Assembly: GCA_964444375.1 (NCBI GenBank)
Contig: CAYUGX010000139.1
Span: 1 to 11,999 of the forward strand
Length of the DNA: 11,999 nt
Reading direction: 5' to 3'
From: JABHCC01 sp964444375
GTDB lineage: Bacteria; Bacteroidota; Bacteroidia; Bacteroidales; UBA12481
Positions within the stretch are counted from its first letter, which is position 1. Every line of letters starts with the position of its first letter. Below the pieces are notes generated by a model. It made no database searches. It saw only the letters and a program-made list of their open reading frames with translations, and was not told the DNA's origin. Both the position numbers and the translations under genes were made by a program. Positions 1-6,011 of the stretch are shown piece by piece.

Positions 1-1013
1 ACCTGATCCAATCCTTGTTTCCAATAATCAGGTATTTTTGAGTAGCCCAGCATGGTTCCCAGTATTCCGGCAGCACTAGCCGGATTGCAGTCAGAATCCT
101 GCCCGCATCGGGTACTGATATCAATGGTTTTACCATAATCACCCTCACCATACAGCAAGCCAATTACAATATAGGCTGCAATGATTTTTGCATCGATGTT
201 GAAAGGGGAAAAGACTCCATCCGGACAACCAATATCAAATCCCCATTTGTCTTCACAAGCCTGCCAGGTTTTCGTCCAGTCATCTGGATACTCCTGGTAC
301 CAGTCGATAACATCAGCAATGCACCTATAGAATGTGCTTTCTTTCGGTATGGCCTCGAGCCCTTCTGTGACGATGACAGTTACCTCATCTCTTACAAATG
401 CCAGTGAATACATGGCAGCCACATAAACACCACCATACCAGCCGTCACCATAATTCATGATGTGACCGATGCTGTCGCAAATGATTGACGCCGCATTAAC
501 CATCCCGGGAGACATGAGGCCGGCAAAATCAGCTTCAATCTGAAAATCGATGTCATCTGCATGTGGATTATTCTCCCAGTAGCCTGAGGCTGGAGGTAAT
601 ATCCCATTCAATATGTTGTAACGTGCCGCCTGATTGGCATGCCAGAGTTTATACTCCGCCTCGGCAAATGCTTTGGCATGAGAAAGAACCGGCGCATCCA
701 GCCCTTCTTTTTCAAATACATCTACAAAAGTCAGGTCCATGTAAATGTCATCATACAAACCGGGCGCATTTTCAAAGTACCACATCATTCTGCTGTCATC
801 CCAGGGAATGATGGTGTCATTCGGAATCATCCGTTGCTGGTATCGAAATTCCGTTGGACCCCCGTAGGTGCATCCAATGACCTGGCCGGCCCAGCCTCCT
901 TTGATTTTGTCTAACAATATTTCCTGAGATAGAGTATGTGTATTGGGCTGTTGACAAGCCCCTAATCCAACTAAAACAGATATAATGAGCGCTATCCTGG
1001 TATTCATAATCAT
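1..1013 (-). CDS. ADP-ribosylglycohydrolase-family lipoprotein (3' end beyond window)
   Basis: Reading the minus strand from base 1013 gives an open frame with no stop to base 1, about 337 codons, so the C-terminus lies outside the window. Residue numbers here count from the inner ATG at 1007. A signal peptide ends in a lipobox (GLGAC, Cys18), predicting an outer-membrane or periplasmic lipoprotein. The family's N-terminal glycine-rich motif is visible at 37-54 (GGWAGQVIGCTYGGP). A DD-x-x-M metal motif follows at 86-90 (DDIYM), and the second metal motif is near 302-310 (GQDSDCNPA, normally GDTDT). These identify the Mg-dependent ADP-ribosylglycohydrolase fold, which removes ADP-ribose or cleaves related glycosides. 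The substrate is unknown; secreted Bacteroidota members are often found beside glycoside hydrolases, as here. The stop of the upstream hydrolase is 6 bases from the ATG at 1013, so the two are probably one transcript. Starts at 1013 and 1007 are in frame and cannot be separated. Confidence 0.85.
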   Translation of the reverse strand, partial: MIMNTRIALIISVLVGLGACQQPNTHTLSQEILLDKIKGGWAGQVIGCTYGGPTEFRYQQRMIPNDTIIPWDDSRMMWYFENAPGLYDDIYMDLTFVDVFEKEGLDAPVLSHAKAFAEAEYKLWHANQAARYNILNGILPPASGYWENNPHADDIDFQIEADFAGLMSPGMVNAASIICDSIGHIMNYGDGWYGGVYVAAMYSLAFVRDEVTVIVTEGLEAIPKESTFYRCIADVIDWYQEYPDDWTKTWQACEDKWGFDIGCPDGVFSPFNIDAKIIAAYIVIGLLYGEGDYGKTIDISTRCGQDSDCNPASAAGILGTMLGYSKIPDYWKQGLDQ

Positions 1014-1019
1014 CTGGTT

Positions 1020-2630
1020 TTATAATAATTCAACAACTTGCATTGTAAGGTTTCTCGATTTAGCAACTCGTTTTCCATCTACCCAAACCTGTAAACCCTT
1101 TCCCATTTTGTATTTACTACCATCCCGGTCCCAAATGATGGTGATAAGATGTCCCTTATAGGGCACATGATCCAGGCAAAACCAATCCCAGTCCTCCGGA
1201 ATCAACGGATTGATCTCAAAAGATGACTGCAAGGTTGGCCTGAGGCCGACCAACCCGGTAATAATCAAATCACAGTAGGTTGAATGGTTATAATAGATAC
1301 CACGTTCCTGAAAACGATGACTATACCCCTGTACCTCCATCCGAGTGCGAGCTAACCAATCACCATTATAAGGATTCAGGTTTTCATCAATCCAGAATTG
1401 TTCACTTATAAGGGTATCTCCTTCCGGAGGGATTTGTCTGAAGCGATGTGAATGGGTGTAAATCTTTAGGGTTTCAAAGTAGTCATCCTTAGTTATGTAT
1501 TCCTGCTCGTAATTGTTCAATACGTTCGCCAGGGCTGTGAGGGTTTGCGAAGTAGCAAATGGCCAACTGGGTCCATTCCACTGACATTCATGGCCCTGAT
1601 AATTAATCCTGAACCCCGGATGCCGTTGTTCTGTCGTTGTAGGGCCAAACGGGGCATAGAATCCGTCAGTATCCATCAATTGTTCCCAGGCAACTTCATA
1701 ACCCTGACCCGGCGGAACCAATTCAAGATACCAGGGCACATAGCCCAATAGTTCACGACAACTACTCAAAGAATCAGTCCCCCGAGGCATCACCTTAAAA
1801 AATTCATCAACCGGATCCCAAAGTTTATCTATCGTCTTATCTCTTATTTCTTCTGCCCTTTGTTCAAACTGACGACTGATGACTGACGACTTATGACTAA
1901 GTGATGCGATATACCCAATCGCCTTCGCATCAGCAAACATATAGGTATTAATCGTCGGCCGTGTCCCATGGCCCCCAACAGCAACCTCCATTCCATCCTG
2001 TCCATCATATTGCCAGAAAAGTCCGTCAGACGCTAAGCGGAGATCTTCCCATTTTTCGAAATTCCTGACCAAATCCGGCAGGACATCAAGAAGAATAGAA
2101 TCATTCGGATGAACCTGGTGGAGACGTAAATAACTATCGGCTATCCAAAAACTATATCGGTGAGGATCGCCTCCTCCGCGCAACCAGAATTGACCGTAAT
2201 CCCTGAGGATGGAGGGATCATGCAGCCACCGGCCCTCTCTGAAATGATGAGCGGCAGGGCAGGGAATACTGTTGTATTTCCCAGCCCACGAAACATTAGG
2301 CATAAATTCAGTGATGACATAACCATCCATGCTTTTCTTGATGTGTTTGCGGAAGGTCCACCAACGATAATAATAAACGGCTTCAATTTCTTTATCTGGA
2401 CATTCAAAAAGGGGAATATTTGCCTTCAAAAAATCCCAACTATCTTGATTTGAGATCATCGTCGTATTGGGCACAACATTCAAGTGTAAGTTGAGGGTGT
2501 CTTCCTGGTTGAATTGCTCGATGTAATGCGCAAATTCATCATGAACCAGCACAGTATTGGTTGGTTTACTACAACCGAAAAGCCACAGTATGATGAATCC
2601 CAAGAGAGACCAGCGGATGAATGAATTCAT
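1020..2630 (-). CDS. MGH1-like six-hairpin glycoside hydrolase, secreted lipoprotein
   Basis: The 536-residue protein begins with a lipoprotein signal peptide (WLFGC, Cys20), so it should be anchored in the envelope. The body resembles (alpha/alpha)6 hydrolases of the mannosylglycerate-hydrolase-like (MGH1) group, related to GH63/GH37. Recognisable segments are GDPHRYSFW (154-162), DGLFWQYDGQDGMEVAVGG (202-220), TINTYMFADAKAIGYIA (226-242), GFYAPFGPTT (323-332) and ECQWNGPSWPFATSQTL (348-364). A beta-rich C-terminal tail from about 485 (YKGHL...IIW) looks like the small domain capping many such enzymes. The acidic residues in DGQDGME and near ECQW are plausible catalytic positions by family analogy; I cannot assign them. 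The product should release a sugar from an oligosaccharide or glycoside in the periplasm, substrate unknown. It is the first gene of a minus-strand pair with the ADP-ribosylglycohydrolase and is divergent from the sigma factor. A short heptamer repeat lies in its reading frame at 1871-1898. Confidence 0.85.
   Translation of the reverse strand: MNSFIRWSLLGFIILWLFGCSKPTNTVLVHDEFAHYIEQFNQEDTLNLHLNVVPNTTMISNQDSWDFLKANIPLFECPDKEIEAVYYYRWWTFRKHIKKSMDGYVITEFMPNVSWAGKYNSIPCPAAHHFREGRWLHDPSILRDYGQFWLRGGGDPHRYSFWIADSYLRLHQVHPNDSILLDVLPDLVRNFEKWEDLRLASDGLFWQYDGQDGMEVAVGGHGTRPTINTYMFADAKAIGYIASLSHKSSVISRQFEQRAEEIRDKTIDKLWDPVDEFFKVMPRGTDSLSSCRELLGYVPWYLELVPPGQGYEVAWEQLMDTDGFYAPFGPTTTEQRHPGFRINYQGHECQWNGPSWPFATSQTLTALANVLNNYEQEYITKDDYFETLKIYTHSHRFRQIPPEGDTLISEQFWIDENLNPYNGDWLARTRMEVQGYSHRFQERGIYYNHSTYCDLIITGLVGLRPTLQSSFEINPLIPEDWDWFCLDHVPYKGHLITIIWDRDGSKYKMGKGLQVWVDGKRVAKSRNLTMQVVELL
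1871..1898. repeat. Four tandem heptamers inside the glycoside hydrolase gene
   Basis: On the plus strand the heptamers read GACGACT, GATGACT, GACGACT and TATGACT back to back, consensus (G/T)A(C/T)GACT. They encode part of the hydrophilic stretch LSHKSSVISRQF (about residues 244-255), between the helix ending AIGYIASL and the helix starting QFEQRAEEI, so the repeat sits in a probable surface loop. Seven is not a multiple of three, so gain or loss of one copy would shift the frame. Confidence 0.75.
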
Positions 2631-2684
2631 AGTAATGAAATTTTATAGCAAGATAGTACTATTAGCCTTACATAATATTCCGTA

Positions 2685-2701
2685 TTTTGGTAGAGCCAAA
2701 A
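2685..2701. promoter_or_regulatory. Inverted repeat upstream of the ECF sigma gene (possible operator)
   Basis: TTTTGG and CCAAAA form a perfect 6-bp inverted repeat around a 5-base centre (TAGAG), ending 21 bases before the sigma ATG in the 92-base divergent region. The left arm overlaps TATTTTGG (2683-2690), which matches five of six fixed bases of the Bacteroidota -7 element TAnnTTTG, but no convincing -33 TTTG stands at the right distance. It could bind a regulator or be part of the sigma factor's own promoter. Chance is a real alternative for so short a repeat. Confidence 0.25.
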
Positions 2702-2722
2702 GAAAAACTGAGTGGATAAGCA

Positions 2723-3268
2723 ATGGATACGCCACATGACTTAACGGCCTGGGTGAATGAATACACCGCTCCAATGGTGAGCTGGGCAATCAAGCGAACA
2801 GCTGATCCTGATTTGGCTCAGGACCTGGTGCAGGAAACCTTTATGGCCGCTGTGGAACGAATCAGCAAATTTGAGGGAAAAAGCAGCCCGAAAACATGGC
2901 TTTTCTCCATCCTGAGTAACAAAATCGTTGACTACTACCGGCGAAAGGGCCGGGAAGCCAAAACAGATTTTGATTCTGTATCAGACTATTTTGATGAAGA
3001 CGGTGGCTGGTTGAAACATTCACAATCGGGGCCATGGACCAACAGCGATGAGCACCTGCTAGATAATGAGGAATTTGTTCTGGTGCTTGAAGATTGCATC
3101 GACAGCCTGCCAGATCTTTGGAAAACAAGTATCCGATTGAAGTATCTTTCAGAAAAGAAAGGAGAAGAAATTTGTCAGGATCTCGGTATCACTCCGTCAA
3201 ACTACTGGCAAATCGTAAGAAGGGCGAAGCTCAGTTTGCGTGATTGCATCGATACGAATTGGCGTTAA
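2723..3268 (+). CDS. ECF-family RNA polymerase sigma factor
   Basis: The 181-residue protein has the two-domain ECF layout. Region 2 spans about 10-78, with DPDLAQDLVQETFMAAVERI for core binding and SPKTWLFSILSNKIVDYYRR (55-74) for -10 recognition. Region 4 spans about 118-178, with a helix-turn-helix around GEEICQDLGITPSNYWQIVRRAKLSL. An acidic linker of about 40 residues (DEDGGWLKHSQSGPW) separates them. The start at 2723 follows an A/G-rich leader and leaves a complete region 2. Ten bases after the stop lies a small zinc-binding anti-sigma candidate, the usual arrangement for a sigma factor held by its partner. Neither a TonB receptor nor a membrane anti-sigma of the FecR type is adjacent, so this is not an iron-starvation pair. 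It probably transcribes its own operon and perhaps the thiol-redox genes downstream; the promoter it recognises cannot be read from this window. Confidence 0.93.
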   Translation: MDTPHDLTAWVNEYTAPMVSWAIKRTADPDLAQDLVQETFMAAVERISKFEGKSSPKTWLFSILSNKIVDYYRRKGREAKTDFDSVSDYFDEDGGWLKHSQSGPWTNSDEHLLDNEEFVLVLEDCIDSLPDLWKTSIRLKYLSEKKGEEICQDLGITPSNYWQIVRRAKLSLRDCIDTNWR

Positions 3269-3278
3269 ATGGTGAAGA

Positions 3279-3539
3279 ATGAAAAAGATTATGAACATGT
3301 TATTTCTCTCCTGTCTCAAAGCTACTGAGCTCATAGAGAAAAAGTTTCATGTAAAGCTTAATGTGAAGGAGAAACTCCAGCTCAAAGTCCACATGTTGAT
3401 GTGCGAGGCCTGTGAACTGTACGAGAAACAAAGCGCTCTTATTGATCAGGGGGTTTCTGAGCAGATCAAAAATATTCAATCTCCTAAGGAGGTCGAAGCC
3501 CTTAAAAAACAAATCATCCATAAGCTGAACCAAGCTTAG
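3279..3539 (+). CDS. Small soluble zinc-binding anti-sigma factor (ZAS/RsrA-like)
   Basis: This 86-residue protein has no membrane segment. It carries Cys12, His38, Cys42 and Cys45, that is C-x25-H-x3-C-x2-C (SCLKATELIE...HMLMCEAC). This is the zinc-binding anti-sigma signature, and the spacing equals that of Streptomyces RsrA (Cys11, His37, Cys41, Cys44), where oxidation to a disulfide expels zinc and frees SigR. The C-terminal half is charged and helical (EVEALKKQIIHKL), suitable for wrapping around a sigma factor. It starts 10 bases after the ECF sigma stop, with a weak GGTGAAG just upstream; ATGs at 3291 and 3297 are in frame, but 3297 would sit only four codons before Cys12. I infer that it sequesters the neighbouring sigma factor in the cytoplasm and releases it on thiol oxidation or metal change. 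It could be a non-redox ZAS protein, since the motif alone does not prove sensing. Confidence 0.8.
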   Translation: MKKIMNMLFLSCLKATELIEKKFHVKLNVKEKLQLKVHMLMCEACELYEKQSALIDQGVSEQIKNIQSPKEVEALKKQIIHKLNQA

Positions 3540-3580
3540 ACCAGAGATCACCTTGTCAGGTTTACCTACCTGCAGCGACC

Positions 3581-3601
3581 AAATACCAGTTAACGGTATT
3601 T
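3581..3601. promoter_or_regulatory. Inverted repeat just before the rhodanese-thioredoxin gene
   Basis: AAATACC and GGTATTT form a perfect 7-bp inverted repeat around AGTTAAC, which itself contains the palindrome GTTAAC. The element ends four bases before the ATG at 3606, in the 66-base gap after the anti-sigma gene. There is no following T-run, so it is not an intrinsic terminator. An operator, or an RNA hairpin masking the translation start, are both possible. Confidence 0.3.
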
Positions 3602-3605
3602 GGAA

Positions 3606-4346
3606 ATGAAAATCAACAAAACAAAAACGATTTACTTTTTGGCTTTGTGGCTATTCCCACTGTTCAGTTTGGCTCAGCACGATGACTATGGCCAGCTCAG
3701 CGCTGAACAATTCCATCAGAAAATACTAACTACAGAAGGCGTGTTGTTGGATGTGCGCACCCCAGCCGAATACGAGCAAGGCTATATCGAAGACGCGGGC
3801 AATTTGAATTACTACCTGCCGGGATTCAAAAAAAGACTTCAACTCCTACCTCAGGATACACCCATCTATGTATACTGCAATACAGGATATCGCAGTGAAA
3901 AGGCCGCCAAGTGGCTGGCTAAATATGGGTATACCCAGGTTTTTAATCTCCAGCATGGTATATTAGATTGGTACCTGCATGATTTGCCCGTTCTGGTGGA
4001 TCCATCAGCCAAGCTAGATAAGACCGACCAGTTTACCATGGAGGACTTTGAGCAACTGATAGCCAGTGAGTCACCCGTGCTTATCGATTTTTATGCTCCC
4101 TGGTGTTCTCCTTGTCTGCAAATGATGCCCATGATTGATTCATTGAAAGTTGATTTATATCCAGCTATTCATGTGACTAAGGTCAATGTCGATGCCAGTC
4201 GACAATTGACTAAAGAGTTGGGCCTGCTGACAGTTCCAATGTTTCGCTTGTATAAAAAGGGAGAGATGAAAGCGATTCTAAGCGGAAAGCAGTCAAAAGA
4301 AAGTCTGCTGCTCTTGGTTCAGGATTCAAAAGTAATTTCACAATGA
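3606..4346 (+). CDS. Exported rhodanese-thioredoxin fusion protein
   Basis: From the ATG at 3606 the protein is 246 residues; an in-frame TTG at 3600 would add only two and is less likely. A signal peptide (hydrophobic 9-22, SLAQ at 21-24) predicts a periplasmic location. Residues about 28-128 form a rhodanese domain with LLDVRTPAEYEQGYIEDAGN and the active-site loop CNTGYRS, Cys91 being the sulfur acceptor. Residues about 140-240 form a thioredoxin domain with WCSPC (Cys167, Cys170) and the cis-proline in TVP (Pro211). The rhodanese would carry a persulfide or other sulfur species and the thioredoxin would reduce it or a disulfide, so the fusion implies coupled sulfur transfer and thiol exchange outside the cytoplasm. 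It lies 66 bases after the anti-sigma gene and heads the run of envelope genes. How its thioredoxin half is re-reduced in the periplasm is not shown here. Confidence 0.9.
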   Translation: MKINKTKTIYFLALWLFPLFSLAQHDDYGQLSAEQFHQKILTTEGVLLDVRTPAEYEQGYIEDAGNLNYYLPGFKKRLQLLPQDTPIYVYCNTGYRSEKAAKWLAKYGYTQVFNLQHGILDWYLHDLPVLVDPSAKLDKTDQFTMEDFEQLIASESPVLIDFYAPWCSPCLQMMPMIDSLKVDLYPAIHVTKVNVDASRQLTKELGLLTVPMFRLYKKGEMKAILSGKQSKESLLLLVQDSKVISQ

Positions 4347-4365
4347 TTGTCAGTTTTTTCCAACT

Positions 4366-4401
4366 ATGACGACAAAAAAGAACAAAAAGAATAAGTCATG
4401 A
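4366..4401 (+). other. Possible 11-residue lysine/asparagine-rich leader peptide
   Basis: An ATG at 4366 opens a short frame reading MTTKKNKKNKS. Its TGA overlaps the ATG of the OB-fold gene at 4398 in an ATGA junction. The coding sequence resembles the first codons of that next gene (MNKKKA), both being AAA/AAG-rich, so this may be a decayed duplicate start region or simply A-rich leader sequence. Translational coupling is possible. No hairpin or attenuator is visible. Confidence 0.2.
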
Positions 4402-4871
4402 ACAAAAAGAAAGCTATTCGCATTGTGTTGGTTCTAACCCTTGTAGGGATTTTGGGCGGAGGTGGGATAGGATACTATCTCTACATGATGCCACATCGCG
4501 ACATTACTAAATCAGAAGTAGACTACAGCGTAGGAGCATCTGAACTGGTTACTGAGTTTCTTAGCGATTATTCAGAGGCCAATGAAAAATACCTCGCGGC
4601 AGACGGGGATTCAAAGATCCTTGAAGTTACCGGGCAGGTCGCTAAAGTCTACAAAAACATGGACGAACAGTGGGTAGCAGTCTTAAAAAATGAACAAGAT
4701 CAAGCCGGTGTCTCTTGTTCATTCAATTCTGAACTAGAGCTTGATGAGCAAAAATTGCACGAAGGGAATCAGATTAAAGTAAAAGGGGTGATCCGGTCAG
4801 GAGCTTCCTATGATGACGATTTAGGATTTTATGAGCACGTGATTATCGAAAAATGCATACTCGTATTATAG
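4398..4871 (+). CDS. Membrane-anchored OB-fold (tRNA_anti-like) protein
   Basis: The 157-residue protein has a basic N-terminus (MNKKKAIR) and one transmembrane helix at about 8-30, with the remainder presumably in the periplasm. Residues 72-157 read as an OB fold of the tRNA_anti-like type: KILEVTGQVAKV, a strand WVAVLKN, GVSCSFN, then GNQIKVKGVI and the closing strand VIIEKCIL. Members are common in Bacteroidota. They keep the five-stranded barrel, but nucleic-acid binding is not established, and a ligand outside the membrane is more likely to be a protein or small molecule. Cys104 (in GVSCSFN) and Cys154 are present in an otherwise cysteine-poor protein. It starts 51 bases after the rhodanese-thioredoxin gene and its last 19 bases overlap the DUF4833 gene, so the two are probably translated together. 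Function unknown. Confidence 0.75.
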   Translation: MNKKKAIRIVLVLTLVGILGGGGIGYYLYMMPHRDITKSEVDYSVGASELVTEFLSDYSEANEKYLAADGDSKILEVTGQVAKVYKNMDEQWVAVLKNEQDQAGVSCSFNSELELDEQKLHEGNQIKVKGVIRSGASYDDDLGFYEHVIIEKCILVL

Positions 4872-5389
4872 ATCTTTTCATGGTTGTGTTGGCCCTGCAA
4901 TTGGTCAGCTTTGGTTCGTCATGTTTTGCTGATGATCCAAAAAGAAACGAGACTACCCTTTTTCATCTCGATCGAAACCGGGATACCGACCGGGTTATTT
5001 ATGCACTTAACCAAACGGAGAATGGACTGGTTGACCAGGATCGTCCCATTGAGGTGTACTGGTTGAAAAACAGCGACATGGGAAATCGTGAACCTTTAAC
5101 ACGAATTCAACAGAAATACGGATATGGGGTAAAGGTGATCAAGCAAGATGAACATGCTGTTTATTTTCATTTAGCTGCCCTACCGGATCAGGTATTTGTG
5201 GCCAGGGCAAATCTGACAGGTGTTAAAGGCTTTATCCGGAAGGGGACAAAAGAGATTGAAATCAGGCGCTTGTTTGTTCACTTCAAGGGGAGTTCATATT
5301 GGAACCCCGTTGTTGACAGGATTGATCTGTACGGGCTTGACAAAAATCGAGATGAAATACAGCTGGAGAAATACTATCCTAAAAAATAA
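4853..5389 (+). CDS. Exported DUF4833-like protein
   Basis: The 178-residue product starts with a signal peptide (LFMVVLALQLVSFG, likely cut after CFA near residue 26). The body fits DUF4833, with LFHLDRNRDTDRVIYALN (36-53), DRPIEVYWLKNSD (62-74), RIQQKYGYGVKVI (83-95) and a C-terminal IEIRRLFVHFKGS...PVVDRIDLYG. This all-beta domain has no assigned reaction; I see no obvious catalytic triad or metal site. The start at 4853 lies inside the end of the OB-fold gene, which argues for coupled translation; a second in-frame ATG at 4880 would shorten the signal peptide's basic region. The stop is followed after four bases by the peroxiredoxin gene. Residues about 60-100 are the best conserved in memory of the family, but the assignment is by pattern recognition only. 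Confidence 0.7.
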   Translation: MHTRIIDLFMVVLALQLVSFGSSCFADDPKRNETTLFHLDRNRDTDRVIYALNQTENGLVDQDRPIEVYWLKNSDMGNREPLTRIQQKYGYGVKVIKQDEHAVYFHLAALPDQVFVARANLTGVKGFIRKGTKEIEIRRLFVHFKGSSYWNPVVDRIDLYGLDKNRDEIQLEKYYPKK

Positions 5390-5393
5390 TAGC

Positions 5394-6011
5394 ATGAACA
5401 ATAAATTAAAACTGCTTACGATTGTGCTTTGCCTCAGTTCCTCAACCTGGGCGCAGAGCTACCAAACTAAAATGGATGTCGAAGGATTAGCCGTGGGTGA
5501 TAAGGTTGAAAACTTCATAGCCTCTGATGCGGAAGATAAAGTATTTAAGCTCAGTGAAGCACTTGAAGAAGGGCCCGTTGTATTGATATTTTACCGCGGT
5601 CATTGGTGTCCGTATTGCAACCAACATCTGGCTCTTGTTCAAGACAGTTTGCAATTAATTCAGGAACTGGGAGCACAGGTGATTGCTGTTTCACCGCAAA
5701 AGCCCGATTATATTAACAAAACAGAAAAGAAATCTGGTGCACGATTTACCTTACTGTATGATGAAAACTATACCATAGCTGAAGCCTTTGGCTTAGATTA
5801 TGTACCTCCTGCGAACAAGTTAGTAACCTATAATCTGTTCAACAATGCTGAATTGAAAGAAGCGCATTCTGATGAATCTCAGCGGCTGCCCATACCGGCA
5901 ACCTATGTAATAAACCAGGATAATCAGGTGACATGGAGACATTTTGATCCAAATTACAAAAAGCGTTCTTCGGTAGGCGAAATTATGCTAGCTCTCTCAA
6001 GAATTTATTAA
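5394..6011 (+). CDS. Exported AhpC/TSA-family peroxiredoxin with CPYC site
   Basis: A 205-residue protein starts at the ATG at 5394, four bases after the DUF4833 stop. The frame is open further upstream to 5220, but that part overlaps DUF4833 coding sequence, while 5394 begins a proper signal peptide (MNNKLKLL...SSSTWAQ). The thioredoxin fold carries FYRGHWCPYC with Cys72 as the likely peroxidatic residue and Cys75 as a possible resolving residue. It is followed by QVIAVSPQKPDY and the RLPIPATYVIN segment near 164-174. It should reduce peroxides in the periplasm and be recycled by a thioredoxin-like donor. The rhodanese-thioredoxin protein two genes upstream is an obvious candidate partner. 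Its stop codon touches the decarboxylase ATG with no gap. A thiol-disulfide oxidoreductase role rather than peroxidase cannot be excluded from the sequence. Confidence 0.88.
   Translation: MNNKLKLLTIVLCLSSSTWAQSYQTKMDVEGLAVGDKVENFIASDAEDKVFKLSEALEEGPVVLIFYRGHWCPYCNQHLALVQDSLQLIQELGAQVIAVSPQKPDYINKTEKKSGARFTLLYDENYTIAEAFGLDYVPPANKLVTYNLFNNAELKEAHSDESQRLPIPATYVINQDNQVTWRHFDPNYKKRSSVGEIMLALSRIY

Noticed and set aside
563..914. Two plus-strand open frames of 82 and 91 codons
   Set aside because: They are antisense to the ADP-ribosylglycohydrolase gene, whose motifs are clear on the minus strand; the translated peptides resemble nothing and lack a start context.
1871..1898. Short repeat as a CRISPR array
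   Set aside because: The units are 7 bp and contiguous with no spacers, and no cas gene is present.
5220..5393. Upstream in-frame extension of the peroxiredoxin with an ATG at 5220
   Set aside because: It lies wholly over DUF4833 coding sequence in another frame and would bury the obvious signal peptide that starts at 5394.
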